Below are positions 23,024-31,746 of a stretch of DNA of 43,934 bases, in pieces. Origin of the DNA: Marmoricola sp. (GTDB lineage Bacteria; Actinomycetota; Actinomycetes; Propionibacteriales; Nocardioidaceae); contig JASLCW010000194.1 in assembly GCA_030151765.1 (NCBI GenBank), positions 1 through 43,934 on the forward strand, in the 5' to 3' direction. Position numbers and translations under genes: made by a program. Positions within the stretch are counted from its first letter, which is position 1. Every line of letters begins with the position of its first letter. Below the pieces are notes generated by a model. That model ran no database searches. It had not been told where the DNA came from and worked only from the letters and a program-made list of their open reading frames with translations.

Positions 23024-24184
23024 TCATCGAGCCGAGTTGGGATCGTCGGGGTCTGCCCACACGAGCGGGGTGGTCTGCAGCGAGGGCCACGACATCTCGT
23101 AGCCAGCGACCCGGACCGATCCCGAGCCACCGGACGGGTCGCGTTGCCCCTGCGGCGCGATGTCGATGCGGACGGTGTCGCCCTCGGCGAAGTCACGGCC
23201 GGGCATCGGAGCCGCGCCGGCGGGGTCCGTGACGAACTGCCAGGTGACCGTGCCGCCCTGCCGCTGCGTGAGTCGGCCGCGGGTGCGGCGCATGAGCTGG
23301 GAGTCTTCGTCGTCGGTGCTGTTCGCGTCGATGGCGAAGGAGGCGCGCTCTTCCCAGCGCGGCCATCCGGCGGCCACCAGGTCGGAGACCTGAGGGTCGG
23401 TCATCACCCGCGAGCTCCCGCCGCCGTCGAGTACGCCGGTGACGACCGTCGCGCCCTTCCCGACCATGTACGAGGGGGTTCGCTGGTAGGAGATGATGTT
23501 GCCGCGGCCCGCGGCGTCGAGATCGAACACCACGTCGGGCCGGTCGGCGCCGATCCGGGGGCCGATGTGGATGCGCTTGTCGAACCCTGTCTGGGTTGCG
23601 TTCCAGGCGACGTCGACCATGAACTCCGGGCCGCGTTCGGCGCCCATCAGGTCGGTGAGGGCCTGCAGGATGCTCCGGTCTTCGGTGGCGTCGTACGACG
23701 CGTCGGACACCTTCCCGGTCTGCGCGTGCAGCACGTAGAACCCGAAGCTGAGGACGGCCGGCACACACAAGGCGGCGGCCTGGTCGCCCTCGTCCATCGT
23801 GGCGTACAGCTCGGGCACGTTCGTGCGGGCCAGGCAGGTCTCGAGGGTGATCGCGGTGATCGGGACGGTGACGTCGCCGATCTGTGCTTCGAGGACGGCC
23901 CATGCTTGGACTGGCGCGTTGTCGATGGTGAGGACGAGCATGGTGCGGCCCGGTGCCAGCATCGTGTTCCAGTCGACGGGGCACCGCGGGTCGAAGACGG
24001 GCAGGGTGAGAGAGGCGGTGTCTTCGGAGGCGACCTGCACGCGGAGGGTGTCGGCTTGGATCGGGAGCTCGGTGAGGACCAGTCCGGTGACGAGGTCACA
24101 GAGCCACCAGACCACCTCGGCGGCCGGCCGGGTGGGCAGCTCGAGGCGGCTCGAGGTGAGTGCGTCTTCGACCATGGAGGTCAT
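23024..24184 (-). CDS. Minor tail / baseplate hub-like protein
   Basis: 386 residues. Start ATG 24184 (MTSMVEDALTSSRLELP) has GGAG seven bases upstream, so the longer open frame is not used. The protein is beta-rich, with residues 20-140 resembling the first hub domain of siphovirus Gp37-like/Tal proteins. FDKRIHIGPRIGADRPDVVF and a later FAIDANSTDDEDSQLMRRT fit such hubs. It sits between the distal tail and fibre genes, consistent with a hub. The family match is approximate. Confidence 0.65.
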   Translation of the reverse strand: MTSMVEDALTSSRLELPTRPAAEVVWWLCDLVTGLVLTELPIQADTLRVQVASEDTASLTLPVFDPRCPVDWNTMLAPGRTMLVLTIDNAPVQAWAVLEAQIGDVTVPITAITLETCLARTNVPELYATMDEGDQAAALCVPAVLSFGFYVLHAQTGKVSDASYDATEDRSILQALTDLMGAERGPEFMVDVAWNATQTGFDKRIHIGPRIGADRPDVVFDLDAAGRGNIISYQRTPSYMVGKGATVVTGVLDGGGSSRVMTDPQVSDLVAAGWPRWEERASFAIDANSTDDEDSQLMRRTRGRLTQRQGGTVTWQFVTDPAGAAPMPGRDFAEGDTVRIDIAPQGQRDPSGGSGSVRVAGYEMSWPSLQTTPLVWADPDDPNSAR

Positions 24185-24200
24185 GCCGGGGCTCCGTGGC

Positions 24201-25163
24201 CTAGGTGGCGGTCCGGAGACGCCAGCCGTCGATCGACACCCACGTGGTGGCGGCTGAGGGGTTGGCGTTGAGGACGATGTCTCCGGCGGCCTCGGCCCGC
24301 AGCGGGACGGTGGAACTGCCGGACCCCTGCGCGGCGAGGTACTGGACGATGTTCGGTCGTGACCCCGACGGCAGGCTGAGGATGATCTGGCTGTTGGCGA
24401 GGTTGCCGGTGTTCTTCCCGATGATCCCGGACAGCAGGGTGTCGCCGCCGGCGAGGATCTTGTAGGCGGGGGTGTTGCCGAATCCGGGGTTGGAGTACCC
24501 GGACTTGTAGGAGAGCGGGATCCATGCCGAGTCCGTGAGGGGCACCCATGTTCCGGCGATGCGGCCCTCGTAGATGTCGACGTCTTCGCGGTAGATGACG
24601 AGGCCGTTGTATGGCGACACGATCGCTGCGCGCTCGGTGGTGCCTGCGACGGGGATGATGCCGCCAGGGCCGGCGGTGCGTTGGGCGGGGTTCGACACGG
24701 CGACTGTTCCGGACGCGGGCACGGCCAGCTGCGCGAGGCGGAGGGCGCCGGCCGGGAGGGTTGGGACGGTGGGGGTGCCAGCCGAGGGGGTGCCCGTGAT
24801 GACCTCGACGTCGACCTCACGCAGCGCGGTAGTGCCGTGCACGTCGGTGTCGTACACGCGGACGATGACCAGGTCGACGCGTGACTGCCCGGAGGCCGGG
24901 CGCGCCGCGAGCGGCTTCGAGACCGCGGCCGGGAGGGTGACCGGGTACGCGGTCGTCGTACCGTCGCCGACCACACAGCAGCCAGGCTGGATGACCGCGG
25001 ACTCCGGTGTCCCGCCGACGGTGACCTCGAGCCCGACGCCGGGCCGCTTCCCGGGGCGAGGGAGAAGCTGGCCGCCAGAGGCGACCAGGCCGCCGACCAG
25101 CTGCCGGAGCGCGGCTGCGTCGTAGGGCACCTGGTTGAACCAGAGCGCGACACCATCAGGCAT
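24201..25163 (-). CDS. Minor tail / baseplate upper protein
   Basis: 320 residues, ATG with GAGGAG upstream. Motifs SRVDLVIVRVYDTDV and GTPTVPTLPAGALRLAQLAV are typical of siphovirus baseplate/tail proteins with pectin-like or upper-baseplate folds. The C-terminus (GFGNTPAYKILAGGDTLLSG) looks like a beta head. It probably belongs to the adhesion device, between distal tail and hub genes. Confidence 0.7.
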   Translation of the reverse strand: MPDGVALWFNQVPYDAAALRQLVGGLVASGGQLLPRPGKRPGVGLEVTVGGTPESAVIQPGCCVVGDGTTTAYPVTLPAAVSKPLAARPASGQSRVDLVIVRVYDTDVHGTTALREVDVEVITGTPSAGTPTVPTLPAGALRLAQLAVPASGTVAVSNPAQRTAGPGGIIPVAGTTERAAIVSPYNGLVIYREDVDIYEGRIAGTWVPLTDSAWIPLSYKSGYSNPGFGNTPAYKILAGGDTLLSGIIGKNTGNLANSQIILSLPSGSRPNIVQYLAAQGSGSSTVPLRAEAAGDIVLNANPSAATTWVSIDGWRLRTAT

Positions 25164-25201
25164 GGTCGAGCCTCCTCAAGAGGGATCAGAGACGGGAAGG
25201 G

Positions 25202-26107
25202 TCAGAGGCGGGCGGCGGCGTACTCGCCGGTGAGCTGCCCGGTCCCGGCGCCAGTGAGCACGAGCAGGGCGCCGCCGGGCGGCACGGCCGGGAATGCGCC
25301 GGAGGCCCAGGAGCGGCGCGAGGACGTACCGCCGAGCAGCACCTGCCGGGTGTCGGTGTCGATCAGCAGCCACTCGCCGGCCGCCAACAGGGCACCGCCT
25401 TCGGGCCGTGCGAGTTGCAGCGACGACACGCCGGTCAGTGACTGGATGGAGATCTCGGCGGTTGTCACCGGCCCATCGAGCCGCGCGCGGATCGGTGCGG
25501 CCACCGAGCCGGGATTGCCGAGAGAGGCGCTGTTCGCCGAGACCGTCGCAGCGATCACGAACGGCGCCGTCACCGGCAGGATCAGACCGCCGGACACGGC
25601 CGGGAAGGCCACGGTGAAGGTGCGCTGCAGCGACGACCAGATCCGCGGATCCGGGGCGTACAGGCTGATCGAGTACGACGCGCTGCGCTGCGTCTGCTCG
25701 GTCCACAGCACCTGCCCGGACTGCCGCATCAGGCACCAGCCGTCGAACCCTGGCTCGGTCACGCGGAACACGAACCGGTTCAGGCCGACCGCGTCCCGCA
25801 GCCGCTGCTCGGCGACGTGCAGTGCGACATGGTCGGGGGCGCGCACCTGGCCGGTGAACTGCAGCGTGCGGGCGTTGTAGTACGCCGTCGCATCCCATTG
25901 GCCGTCGGCAAAGGAGCGGTCGCCGGTCTGCTCACGCGGGTCGGGCTTCGGGCCCCACGCGTTCGTGTTCGACCACGTCCACACGCACCCCTCGGAGTCG
26001 CCGGCCGGGTCGTTGCACACGATCCCCGAGTCGCCGAGGAACGCGCGGGTGGTCTGGTCGCCGAACTCCTCAACGAAGTCGGCGCCGGAGGAGACGAGTA
26101 CCGGCAT
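25202..26107 (-). CDS. Distal tail (Dit-like) protein
   Basis: 301 residues starting MPVLVSSGADFVEEFG, one base after the tape measure stop. Family-like features: TAYYNARTLQFTGQVRAPDH, VFRVTEPGFDGWCLMRQSGQ and SYSISLYAPDPRIWSS, the last typical of Dit/phage tail family proteins. Dit forms the ring that links the tail tube to the baseplate. The position right after the tape measure gene supports this. Confidence 0.82.
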   Translation of the reverse strand: MPVLVSSGADFVEEFGDQTTRAFLGDSGIVCNDPAGDSEGCVWTWSNTNAWGPKPDPREQTGDRSFADGQWDATAYYNARTLQFTGQVRAPDHVALHVAEQRLRDAVGLNRFVFRVTEPGFDGWCLMRQSGQVLWTEQTQRSASYSISLYAPDPRIWSSLQRTFTVAFPAVSGGLILPVTAPFVIAATVSANSASLGNPGSVAAPIRARLDGPVTTAEISIQSLTGVSSLQLARPEGGALLAAGEWLLIDTDTRQVLLGGTSSRRSWASGAFPAVPPGGALLVLTGAGTGQLTGEYAAARL

Positions 26108-26108
26108 G

Positions 26109-29100
26109 TCAGCCCGCCGCCTTCCCGAGCTCGACCTGCACGTAGTGCTGGATGACCCGCTGCATCTCGGCGAGCAGCGCGGTGGGGTTCTGCGCGAAGT
26201 TGAACTGGATGGTCTTCGAGTTCACGACCTGCGAGGCGCCAGCCCACGCCTTCCCGTTGCCGAACCGTGGGTCTGAGGTGAGGTTGGCGACCTGGTTGGT
26301 CACCGTCCCGTACCGGCCCAACGCGGAGTTGACCTGCGCGAGGATCGACGGATTCGCGAGGAGCGACCGCATGAGGCGGATCGCGCCGGCGAAGTCCCCG
26401 CCGTTGGCGTGCTGCACGATCTGGTCGAGCAGGACGGGGGAGACGTTCTTGCTTCGCAGCTGTCCGAGGAGTTGGCCGTAGGTCTGGATGTCGTTGACCA
26501 TGCGGGTCGCCGAGGAGAGCGCCCCGGCGGCAGAGTTGCCGCGGGAGAACAGATCGAGGCTGCCCCGTACGCCGGAGAGCGAATCGGCCTTCGCCTGCTT
26601 CTGCGCCTCGGCGGCCTGCTGGATCGCTTCCTTGATCGCGTCGGAGTGGTTCCGGATCGACTTGAGATCGTCCTTGGCCGCGGCGAGCTCAGCCAGGGCG
26701 GCCTTCCGGTCCAGCCCGGTGAGCTTGAGGTGCCGGTGGCCCTTCTTCCCGGTCATCTCGGTCAGGGACTTCTGCACGTCGCGAACGTGCTGCTGCGCCT
26801 GAAGTTCAGCGAGCCGGTCGGCGTGCTTCTCCTGCAGGGTCTGGTGGGAGAGGCGGGCGATGAACTTGGCACGGTTGACGTCGACCGCGGTGACGGTGAA
26901 GGTGCCGACACCGTCGATGTGGATCTTCGTCGGCGCGGGCTGGCTGGTGCGGTTGCCGAGGAGCCCGAACCCGGAGGTCGGCCAGAACCGGCCACCCGTG
27001 GTGCCGCCGCTGGCGAGCCGGTTGCCGCTGATGGCCTTCAACAGGCCGCGGTGCCGGTCGGCTTGCCCGTGGCGGTTGGAGATGACCTCCTCGCCGTCGG
27101 CGAGCAGGTAGAGGTGCCGGTCGGCGTACCCGCGTCCGGTCTTGGGGACCGTCGTACCGTCCGCACCGTTGCCGTCGAGTGAAGGGAGTTGGTTGCGGAC
27201 GTTGCGCTCGTGCGCGGCGCCGGCCAGCGCGACGGTGACGGTGACGGTCTTGTCGTGCAGCCCGTCGATCTGGTTCCGCAGCCGCTGCAGATCCGTGAGC
27301 GCGCTGCCCATCGTGAGGTCGACGAGCGTGCGGACCTGCCGCGGGGTCAGGTCGTACTGCCGCTTGAGGCGGCGGATGTCGCCGAACGACTCGATCGCGC
27401 CCGGGGTCGTGACCGCGGTCTGCACGACCGGAGGCAGCGACTTGAGCCGCTTCGTGTACTCCGGGAGGGCCGGGGCGAGAAGAAGGTCGTTGAGACCCTT
27501 CTGCCGCTGGGTGGCCTCGCGGATCTGGTCGATCCACTTCTTGAATGCCGGGATGGTCTTCGCATCCGCCCACGGCATTCCCGCCGTCTTCGCGGTCCGC
27601 TTGAGCACACTCAGCGCAGCGGCAGGGTTCGTCCCGACGAGCTTGTCGACCTGCCCCATCGCGCCCGCGGGATTCCCGTTCTTCGACCCGAGCCCGAGGA
27701 TCCGGTTCAGCGCGATGATGAGCGGGTCCTGCACACCCTTCGGCGTGCGGGTGTCTGGCTGGCTGCCGAACCACGCCACAGGCGATAGGAGGCTACGGCC
27801 CGCGAGCTTCGCCCAGCCCGTGAACCCGAGTGCTTCGCCGGCGCCAAACGCCTTCGTCAGCACGTGCTTCATGCCGACCTCGTCGAGCGCGGCGCCGGGG
27901 AACAGCTTGCGCATGTTCCACGCCTCGCCAGGGTTGCGGGGATCCACGATCGGAGGCCGCGGGCCACCGCCCGGACCGCCGCCGCCGAAGCCACCAGGAC
28001 CACCGAAGCCGGGGTTGGTGACGAACACCGGCACCACGCCGGCGCGTCCTGCCAGGCCGGTCAGGCCGCTGCCCTTCTTGCCGCGGCCCAGAAGGCTCGT
28101 CGCAAGGTCGAGCACGCCGGTCTTCTTCGCGGCGTACCCAACAACCGCACCGGTCAGGATGACCTTCTGCAGACCCGCCGGGAGCTTCGTGAAGTCCTCG
28201 ACGATCCGGCCCACGAACTTCGCCACAGGGGCGAGCCCGCTGCCGACCGTCCCGGCCACATCCGCGACACGCTGCATCGCCGCAGCCGCGTCGTTGCCCC
28301 ACCGCTTCAGATCGCCCCGAGCAATCGCACCATGCAGCCACTTGGTAACGTTCTGCGCCAGCTTCCGCAGCGGCGCCTGCGACCCGTCACCGAGGTCGAT
28401 CAGAGCGTGCAGCCCCTCGGCCTTGAGCTTCTGCAGGTCTCCCTTGAGGGAGTCGAGCTTGCCGGACGCCTGGTGCGCCGCAAAGCCCTGATCGTCCACA
28501 CGCCGGATCCAGCGAGCGATGCCCTTCTCGCCCTCGGCCATCATGATGTTCGCCGACTGCACCGCACGCGCCCCGAAGATCGCAGCCAACGCGAAGTTCC
28601 GCTGCGCCGGCTCCAACCCGCCGAACGACTTGCGCAGGTTGTCGGCGAACTCCGGCATGGACTTGATCTGCCCGTTCGCCTTGTACAGCGACAGGTGATA
28701 CTCGTCCATCAGGCCCTGGGCCTTCTTCGACGGCGCCTCGAGCTTGAGCAGCATCTGCTTGAAAGCGGTGCCGCCGCGCTCACCAGTGAGACCGGCCTGC
28801 GCGAATGCCGCGAGCACACCTGTGGTCTGCTCGATCGTGAGGCCTGCCTGGTGGGCCGTCGTACCGGCCTGCGAGAGGCCGTACCCGAGATCGGTGACCG
28901 AGCCGAGTGCCTTGTCCGCTCCGGCCGACAGCAGGTCGGCAATGTGGGGGACGTCCTTGCCCTTCAACCGGAACTGCGTCATCGCCGCGGCGGCGTACTC
29001 GGTCGCCGACGCCACATCAGTTTGCCCAGCGGCCGCGAGAGACAGGGCGCCCTTGAGCGCGCCCCCGAGGATGTCCTTGGTGGAGATGCCCGCCTTGACG

Positions 29101-29489
29101 AGTTCCTGCTGCGCATCGGCGGTCTGGTTGGCGGTGTAGCCCCACGCTGTGCCGACGGTGAGGGCGGCATTGCGGAGCTTCGCGGCAGTGGCCGGCGATG
29201 AGTGGGCGAGGGTGTTGACCGTCGCCATCTCGGCGTTGAAGTCCGCCGAGGACTTCGCCGCCAGGATCATCCCGCCAGCCACCGACAGGCCGACCCACTT
29301 GCCGACGTGGGCCGCCGTTGCCTGCAGCTTGTTCAGCGATTCCTGAGCCTCGGCCGAGTGCCGGGAGAAGGACCGCGACATGGTCGCGGCCGAGGACTCG
29401 GTGACAGCCGCGGCGCCGCGCATCTTCGCGATGTACGCCGAGGTCTCCGCTGAGAGCCGGACAGAGACCGAACGCACGACAGACGACAC
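26109..29489 (-). CDS. Tail tape measure protein
   Basis: 1126 residues, start GTG 29489 with a strong GGAGGTGA site. The TP901-type core lies at about 90-400 (KLRNAALTVGTAWGYTANQT, ATEYAAAAMTQFRLKGKDVP, GGTAFKQMLLKLEAPSKKAQ). Then come hydrophobic segments, a Gly/Pro-rich hinge near residues 490-510 and long helical stretches at about 890-1000. By the usual 1.5 angstrom per residue, the tail would be about 170 nm long, which is an estimate. It sets tail length and helps DNA entry into the cell. Confidence 0.95.
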   Translation of the reverse strand: MSSVVRSVSVRLSAETSAYIAKMRGAAAVTESSAATMSRSFSRHSAEAQESLNKLQATAAHVGKWVGLSVAGGMILAAKSSADFNAEMATVNTLAHSSPATAAKLRNAALTVGTAWGYTANQTADAQQELVKAGISTKDILGGALKGALSLAAAGQTDVASATEYAAAAMTQFRLKGKDVPHIADLLSAGADKALGSVTDLGYGLSQAGTTAHQAGLTIEQTTGVLAAFAQAGLTGERGGTAFKQMLLKLEAPSKKAQGLMDEYHLSLYKANGQIKSMPEFADNLRKSFGGLEPAQRNFALAAIFGARAVQSANIMMAEGEKGIARWIRRVDDQGFAAHQASGKLDSLKGDLQKLKAEGLHALIDLGDGSQAPLRKLAQNVTKWLHGAIARGDLKRWGNDAAAAMQRVADVAGTVGSGLAPVAKFVGRIVEDFTKLPAGLQKVILTGAVVGYAAKKTGVLDLATSLLGRGKKGSGLTGLAGRAGVVPVFVTNPGFGGPGGFGGGGPGGGPRPPIVDPRNPGEAWNMRKLFPGAALDEVGMKHVLTKAFGAGEALGFTGWAKLAGRSLLSPVAWFGSQPDTRTPKGVQDPLIIALNRILGLGSKNGNPAGAMGQVDKLVGTNPAAALSVLKRTAKTAGMPWADAKTIPAFKKWIDQIREATQRQKGLNDLLLAPALPEYTKRLKSLPPVVQTAVTTPGAIESFGDIRRLKRQYDLTPRQVRTLVDLTMGSALTDLQRLRNQIDGLHDKTVTVTVALAGAAHERNVRNQLPSLDGNGADGTTVPKTGRGYADRHLYLLADGEEVISNRHGQADRHRGLLKAISGNRLASGGTTGGRFWPTSGFGLLGNRTSQPAPTKIHIDGVGTFTVTAVDVNRAKFIARLSHQTLQEKHADRLAELQAQQHVRDVQKSLTEMTGKKGHRHLKLTGLDRKAALAELAAAKDDLKSIRNHSDAIKEAIQQAAEAQKQAKADSLSGVRGSLDLFSRGNSAAGALSSATRMVNDIQTYGQLLGQLRSKNVSPVLLDQIVQHANGGDFAGAIRLMRSLLANPSILAQVNSALGRYGTVTNQVANLTSDPRFGNGKAWAGASQVVNSKTIQFNFAQNPTALLAEMQRVIQHYVQVELGKAAG

Positions 29490-29552
29490 GCCTGGTCACC
29501 TCCGGCCACGGGCTACAAGGGGCGGGCAGGACGGGTGACGGCTGGGGGCGAG

Positions 29553-30008
29553 CTACGTCGACGAGGTGGAGACGTCCAACTCGGTCGTGGTCTCGCCGAA
29601 CACGAACGGAGGGAGCCGATCGAGCACAGCGTCGGTGGCGTACCGCTCGAGCTGCACGTACGCCACCTGCGTGCCCTTCATCGCCGTGCAGCCATGACAG
29701 ACCGCCGTCGGCGCGTGGTACTCGCCATCCATCCACGAGTGCCAGGCGATGTGCTTCGGCTCACCGCAGCCCGGGCAGAGAGTCGCCTCGTGCCTGCCGA
29801 GCGCCAGCAGCAGCGCCCGATCAGCAGGGGTCCACAGGGCAGCCTCGAGATGCCCTGTGGGCCGGTCCGGGTGCTCCGGGTCGTCGTACACGTAGGTGAC
29901 CTCCCGGATCCGGCCACGCAACGCCGACGGCGGCGTCGACAGCGACCGGGCGAGCCGAAGCTCGTCGAGGATCAGGCGGGCTTCTGGGCGAGCAAGAAGC
30001 TCGGCAAT
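29553..30008 (-). CDS. Tail assembly chaperone extension (-1 frameshift product, gpT-like)
   Basis: 151 codons, open from the slippery site to TAG/TGA at 29553 and lacking a good start codon of its own (only TTG at 29921). Joined after residue 202 of the upstream frame it gives a 353-residue fusion. The extension starts IAELLARPEARLILDELRLA and holds two CxxC pairs (LCPGCGEP, VCHGCTAM), a probable zinc site. This is the G/GT arrangement of siphovirus tail chaperones, which load the major tail protein on the tape measure. Confidence 0.85.
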   Translation of the reverse strand: MAELLARPEARLILDELRLARSLSTPPSALRGRIREVTYVYDDPEHPDRPTGHLEAALWTPADRALLLALGRHEATLCPGCGEPKHIAWHSWMDGEYHAPTAVCHGCTAMKGTQVAYVQLERYATDAVLDRLPPFVFGETTTELDVSTSST

Positions 30009-30613
30009 TTTGGGATGTCGATGCCGCCCTGCATGTTGGATTCGAAGGCGCGGTTGAACATCTCGTCGAGCTGCGAGGGACCAAGCTTGCCCTGCATCTG
30101 CCGGACCTGCTGCTCGGTGAACGTCGGCTCGACAGCACAGCGGGCGATCAGTTTCCGCTTGTAGTCGCTGTAGTCCTTGGCCTCACCCGACGGCTTGCGG
30201 TTGGCCTTCTCGAAGGCCTCCCACTCGTCTTCGGGCATGGCCTCGAACACGACCTTGCGCATCGCCGTCTGCATCTCGCCATCGACGACCTTCAACTCGT
30301 CGAGCAGCGCGGTGGCCTGGGACTGGTCAGCGAGCGCCTCCTCGCCTTCGGAGACGATGTTGCCGTCCTCGTCGACGAGCCCCGCGAGCTCGGTGAGGAT
30401 CTCGTTGCGGCGCTCTTCGAGGTCACCCCGCAAACAGATCCATGCGGTACGGCGTACGCGTCGGGCCGACGACATGATCTCTTCGAACGAGAGCAGCGTC
30501 TCGACAGCGTTGGCGGCCAGCCCGGTCGCGGCGGCGACGACGTCACGCGCGATCGTGTTCGGCGCCGCCTCGTTGTCGGCGATGGGGTTGCTGGCGAGGG
30601 ATTCGTCGGTCAT
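29972..30613 (-). CDS. Tail assembly chaperone, zero-frame product (gpG-like)
   Basis: 213 residues, ATG 30613 with AGGAG six bases upstream. It is helical and acidic-basic mixed (LLSFEEIMSSARRVRRTAWI, EDEWEAFEKANRKPSGEAKD). Near the end, codons ATC CCA AAA contain the slippery CCCAAAA, and about 11 residues later the zero frame stops. Position between major tail and tape measure genes is diagnostic. A fraction of ribosomes should shift to make the longer gpGT-like form. Confidence 0.88.
   Translation of the reverse strand: MTDESLASNPIADNEAAPNTIARDVVAAATGLAANAVETLLSFEEIMSSARRVRRTAWICLRGDLEERRNEILTELAGLVDEDGNIVSEGEEALADQSQATALLDELKVVDGEMQTAMRKVVFEAMPEDEWEAFEKANRKPSGEAKDYSDYKRKLIARCAVEPTFTEQQVRQMQGKLGPSQLDEMFNRAFESNMQGGIDIPKLPSFLLAQKPA
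30008..30014 (-). other. -1 ribosomal frameshift slippery heptamer CCCAAAA
   Basis: In the zero frame this reads C CCA AAA, the X-XXY-YYZ form. After a -1 slip the reading continues ATT GCC GAG with no stop until 29555. The zero-frame stop lies 34 bases downstream. Both tRNAs can re-pair, so this is a canonical signal. Confidence 0.88.
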
Positions 30614-30623
30614 GGGGTGCTCC

Positions 30624-30666
30624 TGTGGTCGCTGGGTTGTGGTCGCTTCGTGCTGGTGTGGTCGCT
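30624..30666. repeat. Three direct copies of TGTGGTCGCT
   Basis: Copies lie at 30624-30633, 30638-30647 and 30657-30666, spaced 14 and 19 bases apart, in the leader between the major tail gene and the tail chaperone gene. Transcribed leftward they read AGCGACCACA. They might be protein- or RNA-binding sites or the relic of a slipped duplication. Confidence 0.6.
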
Positions 30667-30711
30667 GGGTGATGCGGTGGAGGTGAGGGGCCGGCGCGAC
30701 CACGCAACCGA

Positions 30712-30728
30712 CCCCTCACGTCGAGGGG
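30712..30728 (-). terminator. Hairpin after the major tail protein gene
   Basis: CCCCTC (30712-30717) pairs with GAGGGG (30723-30728) around five bases, nine bases after the major tail stop. It is short and has no T-run, so a partial terminator or 3' RNA stabiliser is more likely than a full stop. This fits the high need for tail tube protein. Confidence 0.5.
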
Positions 30729-30736
30729 GACTCGCC

Positions 30737-31426
30737 TCAGGCGGTGCGAGTCCAGATCGCGGAGCCGTCGAGCACGGTTCCGCCGACCGTCGCGGGCGGG
30801 GTGGGGGCGCTGGATCCCGAGGTGCCCGCGGTCGTGCACTTGAGCGTCTTCCCGGAGACGGTCACCACGTCGTTGAGGACGTACGCGTGGGTGGCCACCC
30901 ACGCCGAGGCGCCGGAGCCCACGGTGATGAACTCGTAGCCCTCCTGCGGCTCCATCGGCACGCGGTACTTGATGTAGCCGCCGAGATCCTGCGGGGGTGC
31001 AGGGGAGTCGGTGAGCACGTGGGCGCCGAAGAAGATCTCGTCACCGGCAGCCCATGCCTCCTTGGCGTCCTTGCCCGTACGACGGGCATAGCCCCAGAGC
31101 TCGGTGCCCTTGGCCTGCATCGCCGCGAACACCAGGTCCGCGACGGGGTCGGGCTGGCCCGGGTTCGTCGAGTCGAACTCGCGGAACGGCGTGACGCCGG
31201 CCTGGTAGTTCGACGGGCCGAGGGCGTTGGCATTGTTCTTGGTGCACAGCGCCTTCTCCTGGACCTTGTCCGAGTCGGTCGCACCCCAGGTGAAGTCGGA
31301 GGCGAGGACGTTGCACGAGGCGTCGATGCCGGCGTTGAGCTCGACGTCGGTCGGGCTCTCCGGGTCGGCGGGCTTGGTCGTGAGGAAGGTCAGCTTGGTC
31401 TTGCCGTCAGCCAGTGAGCGGGGCAT
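30737..31426 (-). CDS. Major tail protein with C-terminal carbohydrate-binding-like domain
   Basis: 229 residues, ATG with GGAGGAG upstream. Residues 1-165 are the tail tube domain (LTFLTTKPADPESPTDVELN, FTWGATDSDKVQEKALCTK, GYIKYRVPMEPQEG). Residues 175-229 form a separate module (AWVATHAYVLNDVVTVSGKT, SGSSAPTPPATVGG, DGSAIWTRTA) with Trp and aromatic pattern like CBM5/12 or similar tail decorations. The extra domain would project from each tube subunit. It is followed by a hairpin and the chaperone gene. Confidence 0.9.
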   Translation of the reverse strand: MPRSLADGKTKLTFLTTKPADPESPTDVELNAGIDASCNVLASDFTWGATDSDKVQEKALCTKNNANALGPSNYQAGVTPFREFDSTNPGQPDPVADLVFAAMQAKGTELWGYARRTGKDAKEAWAAGDEIFFGAHVLTDSPAPPQDLGGYIKYRVPMEPQEGYEFITVGSGASAWVATHAYVLNDVVTVSGKTLKCTTAGTSGSSAPTPPATVGGTVLDGSAIWTRTA

Positions 31427-31430
31427 GGTG

Positions 31431-31685
31431 TTACTCCTCCTCCCCGCTGGACGGGGACTCGTTGGGGGTGGGTGCTTCTCCGGTCGGCGCCTTGGCGCGG
31501 CCGGTGCGTCGGCCCGACCGGGTGGCCGGCTTGTCGACGTCGTCGGATGCGTGGTCGCTGGCGGCCGTCTCGCGCGGGGTGAGGCTGAGGCCGCGCGAGA
31601 GAATCGGGTGGGTCAGGAAGTGCTCGGGGACGCGTTGCTTGCGTCCGGTCTCGGTGGCATAGACCTCGACGAACTTCGTGGACAT
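31431..31685 (-). CDS. Small hypothetical head/tail region protein
   Basis: 84 residues from ATG 31685, with AAGGAG seven bases upstream. The N-terminus (MSTKFVEVYATETGRKQRVP then EHFLTHPILSRGLSLTP) is followed by a long low-complexity Lys/Arg/Pro/Glu-rich tail (TRSGRRTGRAKAPTGEAPTP). Its end lies 4 bases before the major tail gene. Similar small proteins occur at this position in many actinophages; function unknown. Confidence 0.75.
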   Translation of the reverse strand: MSTKFVEVYATETGRKQRVPEHFLTHPILSRGLSLTPRETAASDHASDDVDKPATRSGRRTGRAKAPTGEAPTPNESPSSGEEE

Positions 31686-31746
31686 GGGCAGGCTCCTTCC
31701 GCGCCGCCACCGATCGGTGAGGCGCTGCGAGGGGAGAGGGGTGGGG

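Noticed and set aside
27142..28491. Plus-strand frames of about 450 codons opposite the tape measure gene
   Set aside because: Compositionally biased shadows; the tape measure protein on the other strand has recognisable domains and a strong ribosome site.
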